Positions 1 to 7,984 of a DNA stretch of 17,882 nt are shown piece after piece. Position 1 is the first letter of the stretch. Every line of letters begins with the position of its first letter. The translations under genes and the position numbers were made by a program. The stretch is from NCBI RefSeq assembly GCF_014306155.1, contig NZ_JACRWH010000045.1, positions 1 through 17,882 on the forward strand, read 5' to 3'. The notes under the pieces are model-generated. The model was not told the DNA's origin. It did no database searches and was given only the letters and a program-made list of their open reading frames with translations. The stretch comes from Holdemanella hominis. Its GTDB lineage: Bacteria; Bacillota_I; Bacilli_A; Erysipelotrichales; Erysipelotrichaceae.

Positions 1-125
1 GTTCTTTTTTATTCATTTGTGTTTGGCGGTTCGGAGTTTCACGAGATGAATAACCAGAACCGCCAAGTTCCTCTTGATGATTATTCACCTCATGAAGCTC
101 TTCAAGAGCTTGCCTTTCTACAAGC
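1..125 (-). ncRNA. Candidate structured small RNA (6S-like?), cut by the window edge
   Basis: No convincing reading frame with a start and ribosome site is visible, but the stretch is strongly structured and lies behind a near-consensus leftward promoter. A 10-bp perfect inverted repeat (TTGGCGGTTC, 23-32 and 57-66) is extended inwards by GG/CC and TTCA/TGAA pairs, giving a long irregular hairpin centred about 80 nt from the inferred transcript start. Nearer the 5' end, a 6-bp hairpin (95-100 with 106-111) competes with a 7-bp pairing (71-77 with 102-108). A hairpin near the middle of a 160-190 nt transcript would fit the overall shape of 6S RNA. The 3' half is outside the window, so the closing stem cannot be tested. 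A structured leader of a gene further left is the main alternative. Confidence 0.4.
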
Positions 126-131
126 GTTCTA

Positions 132-161
132 ATTATAGCACTGCCTGTAATAATTTGTCAC
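132..161 (-). promoter_or_regulatory. Sigma-A-type promoter for the leftward small RNA
   Basis: On the minus strand, GTGACA (156-161, five of six matches to TTGACA) is followed after 18 bp by a perfect TATAAT (132-137). The -10 box is preceded by TGC, giving an extended -10 (TGnTATAAT). The predicted start is near position 125. Nothing else in the left 230 bases is reached by this promoter, so it serves the structured RNA or a gene outside the window. Confidence 0.6.
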
Positions 162-194
162 TTACCACCCATTTGCAAAAGAGGAGCTATATAT

Positions 195-225
195 AAAAAA
201 AATAGTGCAACCAAAGTTACACTAT
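195..225 (-). terminator. Rho-independent terminator of the ECF transporter gene
   Basis: On the minus strand a 10-bp stem (202-211 with 216-225, one G-U pair) closes a four-base loop and is followed by seven U residues (195-201). It starts 8 bases after the stop codon of the 233-868 gene. It separates that gene from the small RNA further left. Confidence 0.85.
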
Positions 226-232
226 TCATTGA

Positions 233-868
233 CTATGCTTGTTGAGCAATTCCAACGTATCTTGAACTTAATGCAGTCGCTAAAGCCATGTTTGAAACAA
301 CAGCTACGATGACTTCAGGAATCATATTTGTTCCAATGACACCAGCCATAACACCGTTCAATGCAGCTTGGCTAATGCCTAAAGCTTGTGAGTATTGAGG
401 ACCGAATAAGATAACAATCAATCCTAATACCATGATTGTGTGGGATACTGTCGCAACAGCAGCTGCAATACCTGCAGCGACTGGAGTATTCTTTGCGTAT
501 TTTTTCGCAAATTTAAATACATAACCAGCAATCACACCCAATAAAATACGTGGTACTAAAGCTATAACTAAACTAAAGAAGTTACCAGAAATACCACCAA
601 CTGTGATAAATGGAGAGAAGACAAAGCTTGTGATTCCAGGTGTCATTGTAGCTCCAATTACGGAAGTACAACCAAATATGAATCCTAAGAAAGCACCGGC
701 TGTAGGTCCCATTGTACTAGCCAAGATAATTACAGGCACGTGCATTAATGTAACACTTAATGCGTTGATACGTAAGTATCCAATTGGTGTTAAATACATG
801 ATGATTTCGATGGCTAAAAATAAAGCCAACAAGCACATCTGGCGTACTGATAGTTTTGATTTGTTCAT
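233..868 (-). CDS. ECF transporter substrate-binding (S) component
   Basis: A 211-residue integral membrane protein with about five to six hydrophobic segments starting near residue 10 and few charged residues. The layout, with the pattern TPIGYLRIN, then LMHVPVII, then GPTAGAFLGFIFG and TSFVFSPF, is that of ECF-type vitamin uptake S components of the PF12822 / PanT-like group. Such proteins bind a vitamin or precursor in the membrane and work with a shared EcfT-EcfA-EcfA' energising module, which is not in this window. The substrate cannot be assigned from sequence; pantothenate is only a guess from general resemblance. The start is supported by AGGAGG seven to eight bases upstream. The gene stands alone between the terminator of the protease gene and its own terminator, with a possible promoter and operator at 938-965. 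No known vitamin riboswitch was recognised upstream. Confidence 0.75.
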   Translation of the reverse strand: MNKSKLSVRQMCLLALFLAIEIIMYLTPIGYLRINALSVTLMHVPVIILASTMGPTAGAFLGFIFGCTSVIGATMTPGITSFVFSPFITVGGISGNFFSLVIALVPRILLGVIAGYVFKFAKKYAKNTPVAAGIAAAVATVSHTIMVLGLIVILFGPQYSQALGISQAALNGVMAGVIGTNMIPEVIVAVVSNMALATALSSRYVGIAQQA

Positions 869-937
869 ATTTCCTCCTACTTTCGTTTCTTTTTAAGAAT
901 ACGATGTAACTAATCGAATTGATATCTTCATACATAG

Positions 938-965
938 ATTATGGTCCTTAGATCCATATCCACAA
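938..965 (-). promoter_or_regulatory. Possible promoter with an operator-like inverted repeat, ECF gene
   Basis: On the minus strand TTGTGG (960-965) and CATAAT (938-943) are 16 bp apart, a weak -35 with a good -10. An inverted repeat TATGG-N9-CCATA (940-944 and 954-958) covers the spacer and part of the -10 box, where a repressor would sit. The rest of the gene-free stretch 869-990 holds a roughly 65-nt leader with the AGGAGG site and no other clear structure. Confidence 0.35.
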
Positions 966-990
966 AAAAACATCTTCAATAGTTTACAAC

Positions 991-1020
991 AAAAAAAAAC
1001 AGGAATCAAGTCCCTGTTTT
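991..1020 (-). terminator. Rho-independent terminator of the HtrA-type protease gene
   Basis: An 8-bp stem (996-1003 with 1013-1020, AAAACAGG against CCTGTTTT) with a 9-base loop is followed on the minus strand by an uninterrupted run of U (991-999, partly in the stem). The stem overlaps the stop codon of the protease gene at 1019-1021. Confidence 0.85.
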
Positions 1021-1996
1021 AGTTCCAAAAATCAAATGGAGAAGAATAATCATCCGCATCATTGTTATAATAAGAAGATTGATTTGATGACTTACTTACA
1101 TCTTTTCCTTCAAGCATAGTATTGATTGAATCTTTGACATCGCTGATCGCAATCGCATAGCCCATACCTTCTACATTCGTATCACTTAATTTGGCTGAGT
1201 TGATGCCAATCAATTCACCACTCATATTCAATAATGCTCCACCCGAGTTTCCTGGGTTAATAGCTGCATCGGTTTGAATATACGATTGTGATTTGTCTGT
1301 ATCTGAACTTGTTGAAACACTACGATTTGTAGCCGATACAATACCTGTTGTAACACTTTGACCATAACCTAACGCATTACCAATCGCAACGACTTGTTCA
1401 CCGACTTGTAGTTTGTCACTATCTCCAATTGTCGCAATCGCAATTTGTTTTAAAGTATCTTCACTTAAATCACTTGTCTTAATCGATATCACAGCTAAGT
1501 CACGATCAGCATCTACACCTTTTACTGTGGCTTCAACATTTGTATTATCCGCTAATGTACAAGTAAGTGTAGTTGCACCTTCAATGACGTGATAGTTTGT
1601 CAAAATATCGATTTCACCATACTTTTTATTAATGATAACACCACTACCGACACTTGTACTTTCTTGTTGCGTAAACGGATTGCTTCTTGAGTTATTTCCA
1701 TACATACTAAAATAATTTTGTACATCTGATACCGAAACATTGGTAATCGATACAATACTAGGCATACAATTTTGAGCGACTGCACTCACGTTTGAAGTCG
1801 TTGAACTTGAAGTTTTCACAACATTTGTACTTTGAAGTGTTGTATCTTGTTTATTATAGTTATCAACCACATAGTTGACACCTTGAAAACTTCCGGCCGC
1901 AACTACACCAAATGTGGCCGCACTCAATACAAGCTTTGTACCTTTCTTTAATAATTTATGATTAGAATTTGGAATTTTTGGCATTTCATTTTTCAT
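1019..1996 (-). CDS. Membrane-anchored HtrA/DegP-type serine protease lacking a PDZ domain
   Basis: A 325-residue S1C (trypsin-like) serine protease of the cell-envelope quality-control type. A basic N-terminus and one hydrophobic segment (about 21-45) suggest an uncleaved anchor with the enzyme outside the membrane. A Ser/Thr-rich linker (about 50-75) leads to the protease domain. The catalytic triad is His136 (TNYHVIEG), Asp166 (ADRDLAVI) and Ser251 (GNSGGALLN). Usual HtrA proteins carry one or two PDZ domains after the protease domain; here the chain ends about 35 residues after the last protease strand in a Ser/Asn/Asp-rich tail, so substrate choice must work differently. The start is set by AAGGAGG nine bases upstream. 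It follows gltD by 61 bases, which contain a direct repeat and a possible -10 (2025-2057), so it probably has its own stress-controlled promoter as well as read-through. Confidence 0.9.
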   Translation of the reverse strand: MKNEMPKIPNSNHKLLKKGTKLVLSAATFGVVAAGSFQGVNYVVDNYNKQDTTLQSTNVVKTSSSTTSNVSAVAQNCMPSIVSITNVSVSDVQNYFSMYGNNSRSNPFTQQESTSVGSGVIINKKYGEIDILTNYHVIEGATTLTCTLADNTNVEATVKGVDADRDLAVISIKTSDLSEDTLKQIAIATIGDSDKLQVGEQVVAIGNALGYGQSVTTGIVSATNRSVSTSSDTDKSQSYIQTDAAINPGNSGGALLNMSGELIGINSAKLSDTNVEGMGYAIAISDVKDSINTMLEGKDVSKSSNQSSYYNNDADDYSSPFDFWN

Positions 1997-2024
1997 GTCC
2001 TTGTACCTCCTTATTTACAATACA

Positions 2025-2057
2025 AGGATATCGCAATAAGCTTAAATGAACTTTAAA
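2025..2057 (-). promoter_or_regulatory. Direct repeat resembling a CiaR/OmpR-family site upstream of the protease gene
   Basis: Directly after the gltD stop codon the minus strand reads TTTAAA-N5-TTTAAG (2052-2057 and 2041-2046), then exactly 10 bases, then TATCCT (2025-2030), a weak -10. In streptococci the response regulator CiaR binds TTTAAG-N5-TTTAAG near the -10 box and controls htrA. Here the repeat matches in 11 of 12 bases and lies before an htrA-type gene. AT-rich DNA makes chance matches possible, and no CiaR gene is in the window. Confidence 0.45.
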
Positions 2058-3512
2058 TTATTCCATATTTGTGTAACCCATTAAATACGTATCCACTTCT
2101 TTAGCACACTCTTTACCTTCGTGAATAGCCCATACAACTAAGGATTGACCTCTATGACAATCTCCAGCTGTAAAGTATTTGTCTTTGACTTGATAAGAAT
2201 TTGGTTGTGTCACAATCGTATTTCTTTGTGAAGTTTCCAATTTAAAATTCTTCTTTAAATCATCTTCAACACCAATAAAACCAGCCGCAATCAATAATAA
2301 ATCACAGTCTAAAATTTGTTCGGAACCCTTTACTTCTTCAAGTTTACCATTGTTAAAGTGGACTTTTACTGTCTTGATCTGTTTCAGATTTTGCTTTTCA
2401 TCTAAAATACATTCCTTAATTGTTGTTTCGTAGATGCGAGGATCCTTTTTAAAGACGGCAATCGCTTCTTCTTGACCATAATCTGTCTTACAGATCTTTG
2501 GCCATTCGGGCCAAGGATTACTTTGAAGTCTTTCATCGGGTGCTTTAGGCATCATTTCAATTTGAACAACACTTGCACAACCCTGACGAATGCTTGTACC
2601 AACACAATCATTTCCAGTATCTCCACCACCGACAATCACGACATGTTTATATTTGGCAGAAATTTCTTCTGTGTTATCCAACAAATGTTTCGTAGCCTTA
2701 GTAAGGTAGTCCACTGCAAAATAAATGCCATTACAATCACGATTCTTTACATTTAGATCACGAGCCTTTTTAGATCCAGTCGCAAAGACAATCGCATCAT
2801 ATTCTTTTTCCAATTCCTTTTTGGTGATGTCTTTACCTACATTCACATTGGTTTTAAAGATGATTCCTTCTTCCAAAAGTATTTCGAATCTTCTTTGAAT
2901 GACTTTCTTTTCAAGCTTCATATTTGGAATGCCATACATCAATAAACCACCAATACGATCTTCTTTTTCAAAGACTGTCACAGAATGGCCTCTTCGATTT
3001 AAATCGTGAGCAAGCGCAAGTCCTGCAGGCCCTGAACCAATGATGGCGACCTTTTTATCGGAGCGCACACTAGGAACATAAGGTGCCATCGATTTGTTAG
3101 TATAGGCTGTTTCAATCGTATACAATTCATTTTCTTTGATTGTGACTGGTTCTTGGTCTAAACCATTCAAACAAGCTTTTTCGCAAAGAGCAGGGCATAC
3201 GCGACCGGTAAATTCAGGGAATGGATTGGTTTTTAATAATCTTGATAACGCTCTTTTATCGTTGCCATTATAGATTTCATCATTCCATTCTGGAATTAAG
3301 TTATGTAATGGGCAGCCTGTCACCATGTTTTTTAACTTAATAGCTGACTGACAAAAGGGAACGCCACAATTCATGCAGCGTGCACCTTGTTTACGTCTTG
3401 TTTCTTCATCTAAAAAAGGATGAAATTCATTAAAGTTTGTGATACGAGAAAGAGGTTGGATGGCCTCGTTTTCTTGTCTTTCATATTCTAAAAATCCTGT
3501 TGGTTTTCCCAT
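2058..3512 (-). CDS. gltD: Glutamate synthase (NADPH) small subunit
   Basis: A 484-residue beta subunit of bacterial glutamate synthase. It takes electrons from NAD(P)H through FAD and passes them through iron-sulfur clusters to the large subunit, which makes glutamate from glutamine and 2-oxoglutarate in the cytoplasm. The N-terminal part has the cysteines of two 4Fe-4S clusters (C46, C49, C54, C67 and C106, C110, C114). A dinucleotide fold with GSGPAG (159-164) binds FAD and a second one with GGGDTG (295-300) binds NAD(P)H. Length and order are normal for the family. AAAGGATG before the ATG sets the start. It follows gltB by 15 bases, so the two subunits are co-transcribed. Confidence 0.97.
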   Translation of the reverse strand: MGKPTGFLEYERQENEAIQPLSRITNFNEFHPFLDEETRRKQGARCMNCGVPFCQSAIKLKNMVTGCPLHNLIPEWNDEIYNGNDKRALSRLLKTNPFPEFTGRVCPALCEKACLNGLDQEPVTIKENELYTIETAYTNKSMAPYVPSVRSDKKVAIIGSGPAGLALAHDLNRRGHSVTVFEKEDRIGGLLMYGIPNMKLEKKVIQRRFEILLEEGIIFKTNVNVGKDITKKELEKEYDAIVFATGSKKARDLNVKNRDCNGIYFAVDYLTKATKHLLDNTEEISAKYKHVVIVGGGDTGNDCVGTSIRQGCASVVQIEMMPKAPDERLQSNPWPEWPKICKTDYGQEEAIAVFKKDPRIYETTIKECILDEKQNLKQIKTVKVHFNNGKLEEVKGSEQILDCDLLLIAAGFIGVEDDLKKNFKLETSQRNTIVTQPNSYQVKDKYFTAGDCHRGQSLVVWAIHEGKECAKEVDTYLMGYTNME

Positions 3513-3527
3513 AATCTTTCATCCTTT

Positions 3528-6500
3528 CTAAGCATGTACTTGTTCAAAAGCCATTAGACTGGCTTCATCATCATGATAGCCTTTGGCCTTTAATTCTTGA
3601 ATCAATGTTGTGATCTTTTCATAATCTTTAGGTACGATCTTTTTAAAGTTGGATAATTCATGATCAAGATTTGATAAAATCTTTTGGGCAACATCTGAAT
3701 TTGTATATTTGTAGTGATTCTTTAATAATTGCGTTAATGTTTCAATATTCGCTTTACCACTCACTTCATACGTATTGACTAATTGTTTATTTAAACGTGT
3801 ATATAAATCATGGTTAGGATCATAAATATACGCAATACCACCAGACATGCCCGCTGCTAAGTTTTTACCAGTTTGACCTAAAATCACAACAGTACCGCCT
3901 GTCATATATTCAAGGCCATGATCTCCAACACCTTCGACTACAGCACTTGCTCCTGAGTTACGTACCGCAAAACGTTCACCGGCCATACCACGAATATAGG
4001 CTTCACCACTAGTAGCACCATACAAGGCCACATTACCAATAATGACGTTTTCATTTGGCTTGAAAGTCGCTTCTTTTTTAGGTTGAATGATCAACTTACC
4101 ACCAGATAAGCCCTTGCCAAAGTAGTCATTCGCATCGCCATGAACATCTAAAGTGATTCCTTTTTGTACAAAAGCACCAAAAGATTGTCCTGCACCACCG
4201 TTACAATGAACAGTATATGTATCGTCTTGTAGAGTGTTATTAAATTGTTTTGTGACTACACTGGATAAAATAGTTCCGACTGTACGATCTGTACTTGAAA
4301 TGGAGATTGTTTCCGCATGAGGTTTTTTCTCATTGAAATAAGGCTCAAACTTAGGAAGTAATATTTTCATATCTACCGTTTTTTCAAGTTCAAAATCGTA
4401 TGTATCTTTTGGCTCATAATGAATATTGTAAGGTGTCATTAAAATGTTAGAGTAATCCATATTCGCATCTTCATTCACTTCTAGATTGTCCGTATGACCC
4501 ACCATTTCATTGATTGTGTGGTAGCCAAGATCAGCCATAATTTCTCTTAATTCACGCGCAATAAACAGCATGAAATTCATGACATATTCTGGCTTTCCTT
4601 TGAAACGCTTTCTTAATTTTTGGTTCTGTGTAGCCACACCAAAAGGACAAGTATCTAGATTACATACACGCATCATCATACATCCCATAGTAACAAGTGG
4701 TGCAGTCGCAAAGCCAAATTCTTCAGCGCCTAATAAGCAGGCAATGGCTACATCTTTTCCGGTCATTAATTTTCCGTCGGTTTCAATTAAAACACGACTT
4801 CTTAAACCGTTCTCGACTAAGTTTTGGTGGGCTTGGGCCAAACCTAATTCCCATGGAAGACCCGCGTGGTGAATACTACTTTGGGAAGCCGCACCTGTTC
4901 CTCCATCATAGCCAGAAATTAAGACGACGGTAGCTCCGGCTTTGGCAACACCAGATGCAATCGTACCAACACCCGCTTCGGAGACAAGCTTAACACTAAT
5001 TCGAGCTTTTGGATTGGCATTTTTTAAGTCGTAGATCAATTGAGCTAAATCTTCAATGGAATAGATGTCGTGGTGAGGAGGAGGGGAAATTAAAGATACA
5101 CCTGGCGTTGAATATCGAGTTTTCGCAATCCATGGATAGACTTTTTTGCCTGGCAAGTGTCCACCTTCACCTGGTTTTGCACCCTGTGCCATTTTGATCT
5201 GGATTTCTTTGGCACTGACTAAATATTCTTCGGTGACGCCAAAACGACCGCTCGCCACTTGCTTAATAGCGGAATTCTTTTCTGTACCTAAACGTTCTGG
5301 TTTTTCACCACCTTCACCTGAATTGGATTTACCACCCAATCGATTCATGGCGATGGCCATACATGTATGGGCTTCTTCAGAGATAGAACCATAGCTCATG
5401 GCACCTGTCTTAAAGCGTTTTACGATTTCGTATTCGCTTTCCACTTCCGATAATGGGATTGAATTTCTTGTCTTTTTAAAGTGCAATTGACTCCTTAAAT
5501 GATGTTTTTGATTATTTGAATTCAATTCACTGGAATATTCTTTAAATAAATCGTAGTTATTGGTTTGTGTAGCTCTTTGAAGTTTCACAATGGTTTCAGG
5601 AGAATATAAGTGATCCTCTTTTCCATCACCTTTTCTAAGTTTATGGAATCCAATGGAATCTAGACTTGTATCGGTTGTAAGTCCTAATGGATCATAAGCA
5701 CGATCATGATGATAGATCAAATCTTTTTCAATATCTTCTAAAGTGATGCCCTCCACTTCACTAATAGTGTTTGTGAAGTAGGTATCGATAACTTCTTTAG
5801 AGATGCCAATGGCTTCAAAGATTTGAGCGCCTTGATACGATTGAAGCGTTGAAATACCCATTTTTGCGGCAATCTTAACAATACCTTTTAAAATGGCTTC
5901 GTTATAATCATCAATCGCAATATTTACTTCTTTATCTAACATATTCAATTGAATCATTTCTTCAATACATTCATGTGCTAAATATGGATAGATGGCAGTT
6001 GCACCATAACCTAAAATCGTTGCGAATTGATGAACATCTCTTGGTTCACCACTTTCTAGAATGATGGATACATCGGTTTTCTTTTTCGTCTTAACTAAGT
6101 GTTGTTCTAAGGCAGACACAGCTAAAAGACTTGGAATGGCCATGTGACCTTCATCGACACCTTTATCGGAAAGAATCAAAATATTGGCGCCATTTCGATA
6201 GGCTTTATCACATTCAATAAATAAGTTTTCTAATGCTTCTTTTAACGATGTGCCACGATAGAATAATAGAGAAATCGTTTCATTTTTAAATCCTGTCTGA
6301 TTTAATTGACGAATCTTATCCATATCGCGTGATGTTAGAATGGGATTATTGACCTCTAAGACGGTACAGTTGCCGGATTTATCTTGGAGCAGGTTTCCAT
6401 CACTACCAATATAGATGGTTGTATCTGTGACAACTTCTTCACGTAAAGAATCAATTGGTGGGTTGGTTACTTGGGCGAAGAGTTGTTTAAAGTAATGGAA

Positions 6501-7967
6501 TAAACTTAAATGATTTTGGGAATAAATTGCCAAAGGAATATCGGTACCCATCGCACTTGTTGGTTCAATTTTTACGCGGGCCATTGGTAAAATAATATCT
6601 TTTACATCTTCATAGGTATAGCCGAAGACTTTATAAAGAATATCTCTTTCATGTTGCGAGTGGATGTGTGTTTTTTTATCAGGAGCTGGTAGATCCTTCA
6701 GGTATAATAAGTGGTTATCTAACCATTCTCCATATGGATTTGAAGAGGCATATTCATTTTTAAGATCATAGTCTTCAATCAATTTCTTTTTCTTGGTATC
6801 CACAAGTAGCATTTTACCGGGTTCAAGTCTTGATTTTTTTACGATTTTCTTTTCATCAATATCCAATACACCAACTTCACTTGATAAAATCAACATGTTG
6901 TCGCTTGTTAGGTAGTAACGACTTGGTCGAAGTCCATTACGGTCAAGTACAGCTCCGACTTTTTGCCCATCACTAAATAAAATAGCGGCTGGACCATCCC
7001 ATGGTTCCATCATTGTGGCATAGTAATGGTAGAAATCTTTCTTCTTTTGATCCATGGTTTGGTGTTTCCATGGTTCTGGAATCAAGATCATAACGGCTTT
7101 TTCAAGTGGCATGCCATTCATGACTAAGAATTCTAGGGCGTTATCTAACATGGCAGAATCGGAACCCGAAGTATTGATGATGGGTAAGATCTTACTTGAA
7201 TTTTCATCCAAGAATTTTGAATGCATACTTTCTTCACGTGCTAACATCTTATTGACGTTGGCACGGATGGTATTGATTTCACCGTTGTGGGCAATATAGC
7301 GGTTTGGATGCGCTCTTTGCCATGATGGTGTTGTATTGGTAGAAAAACGTGAGTGTACGATCGCAATCGCAGACTTATAGTTTTCATCTTGTAAATCAAA
7401 ATAGAATTTTCTTAATTGAGAAACGAGAAACATACCTTTATAAACAATGGTACGACTGCTTAATGAGGCCACATAGGTTTCTTTACAACTCTTTTCAAAT
7501 TCGCGTCGAATCACATATAGCTTTTGTTCTAGATCTGTATCGCCTTGGACAAAGGCTTGGTAAATGCTAGGCATACAATCTTTGGCTTTTTGGCCGAGGA
7601 TGGAATCATCACATGGAACTTTTCGCCAAGTGATGAATGTGCATCCTTCTTGTTCGACAAGTTTTTCAAACATTTTTTTGTGTTGGTTTAAAAGCAGTTT
7701 ATTTCTTGGCAAGAAAAACATACCGACACCATAGTGTTCGGGTAGTTTGATGTTGTCTTTCTTTAATGTGTTGCGAAAAAAGTCATCACTGATTTGAAGG
7801 AGAATACCAACTCCATCACCCACTTTACCACTGGCATCTTTACCAGCGCGGTGTTCTAGTTTTTCTACAATGTGCAATGCTTTGTCTAAGACATCATAGC
7901 TTTGTTTGCCATCGATTTGAACTACGGTACCAATACCGCAGGCATCGTGTTCGATTTCATAATTCAT
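3528..7967 (-). CDS. gltB: Glutamate synthase large subunit
   Basis: A 1479-residue alpha subunit. Cys10 in EHDACGIG is the expected N-terminal nucleophile of the class II glutamine amidotransferase domain after removal of a nine-residue propeptide. This domain (about 10-420) releases ammonia from glutamine. It is followed by a central domain (about 450-740) and the FMN-binding synthase domain (about 800-1170). The 3Fe-4S cysteines C1096, C1102 and C1107 show the family spacing C-x5-C-x4-C. A C-terminal beta-helix GXGXG domain (about 1230-1440) follows. Nothing is missing. The gene starts 17 bases after asnB, with GAAAGGATT about 10 bases before the ATG, so asnB, gltB and gltD form one transcription unit. 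AsnB and GltB both use glutamine amide nitrogen, which fits shared control. Confidence 0.98.
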   Translation of the reverse strand: MNYEIEHDACGIGTVVQIDGKQSYDVLDKALHIVEKLEHRAGKDASGKVGDGVGILLQISDDFFRNTLKKDNIKLPEHYGVGMFFLPRNKLLLNQHKKMFEKLVEQEGCTFITWRKVPCDDSILGQKAKDCMPSIYQAFVQGDTDLEQKLYVIRREFEKSCKETYVASLSSRTIVYKGMFLVSQLRKFYFDLQDENYKSAIAIVHSRFSTNTTPSWQRAHPNRYIAHNGEINTIRANVNKMLAREESMHSKFLDENSSKILPIINTSGSDSAMLDNALEFLVMNGMPLEKAVMILIPEPWKHQTMDQKKKDFYHYYATMMEPWDGPAAILFSDGQKVGAVLDRNGLRPSRYYLTSDNMLILSSEVGVLDIDEKKIVKKSRLEPGKMLLVDTKKKKLIEDYDLKNEYASSNPYGEWLDNHLLYLKDLPAPDKKTHIHSQHERDILYKVFGYTYEDVKDIILPMARVKIEPTSAMGTDIPLAIYSQNHLSLFHYFKQLFAQVTNPPIDSLREEVVTDTTIYIGSDGNLLQDKSGNCTVLEVNNPILTSRDMDKIRQLNQTGFKNETISLLFYRGTSLKEALENLFIECDKAYRNGANILILSDKGVDEGHMAIPSLLAVSALEQHLVKTKKKTDVSIILESGEPRDVHQFATILGYGATAIYPYLAHECIEEMIQLNMLDKEVNIAIDDYNEAILKGIVKIAAKMGISTLQSYQGAQIFEAIGISKEVIDTYFTNTISEVEGITLEDIEKDLIYHHDRAYDPLGLTTDTSLDSIGFHKLRKGDGKEDHLYSPETIVKLQRATQTNNYDLFKEYSSELNSNNQKHHLRSQLHFKKTRNSIPLSEVESEYEIVKRFKTGAMSYGSISEEAHTCMAIAMNRLGGKSNSGEGGEKPERLGTEKNSAIKQVASGRFGVTEEYLVSAKEIQIKMAQGAKPGEGGHLPGKKVYPWIAKTRYSTPGVSLISPPPHHDIYSIEDLAQLIYDLKNANPKARISVKLVSEAGVGTIASGVAKAGATVVLISGYDGGTGAASQSSIHHAGLPWELGLAQAHQNLVENGLRSRVLIETDGKLMTGKDVAIACLLGAEEFGFATAPLVTMGCMMMRVCNLDTCPFGVATQNQKLRKRFKGKPEYVMNFMLFIARELREIMADLGYHTINEMVGHTDNLEVNEDANMDYSNILMTPYNIHYEPKDTYDFELEKTVDMKILLPKFEPYFNEKKPHAETISISSTDRTVGTILSSVVTKQFNNTLQDDTYTVHCNGGAGQSFGAFVQKGITLDVHGDANDYFGKGLSGGKLIIQPKKEATFKPNENVIIGNVALYGATSGEAYIRGMAGERFAVRNSGASAVVEGVGDHGLEYMTGGTVVILGQTGKNLAAGMSGGIAYIYDPNHDLYTRLNKQLVNTYEVSGKANIETLTQLLKNHYKYTNSDVAQKILSNLDHELSNFKKIVPKDYEKITTLIQELKAKGYHDDEASLMAFEQVHA

Positions 7968-7984
7968 AATTTACACAATCCTTT

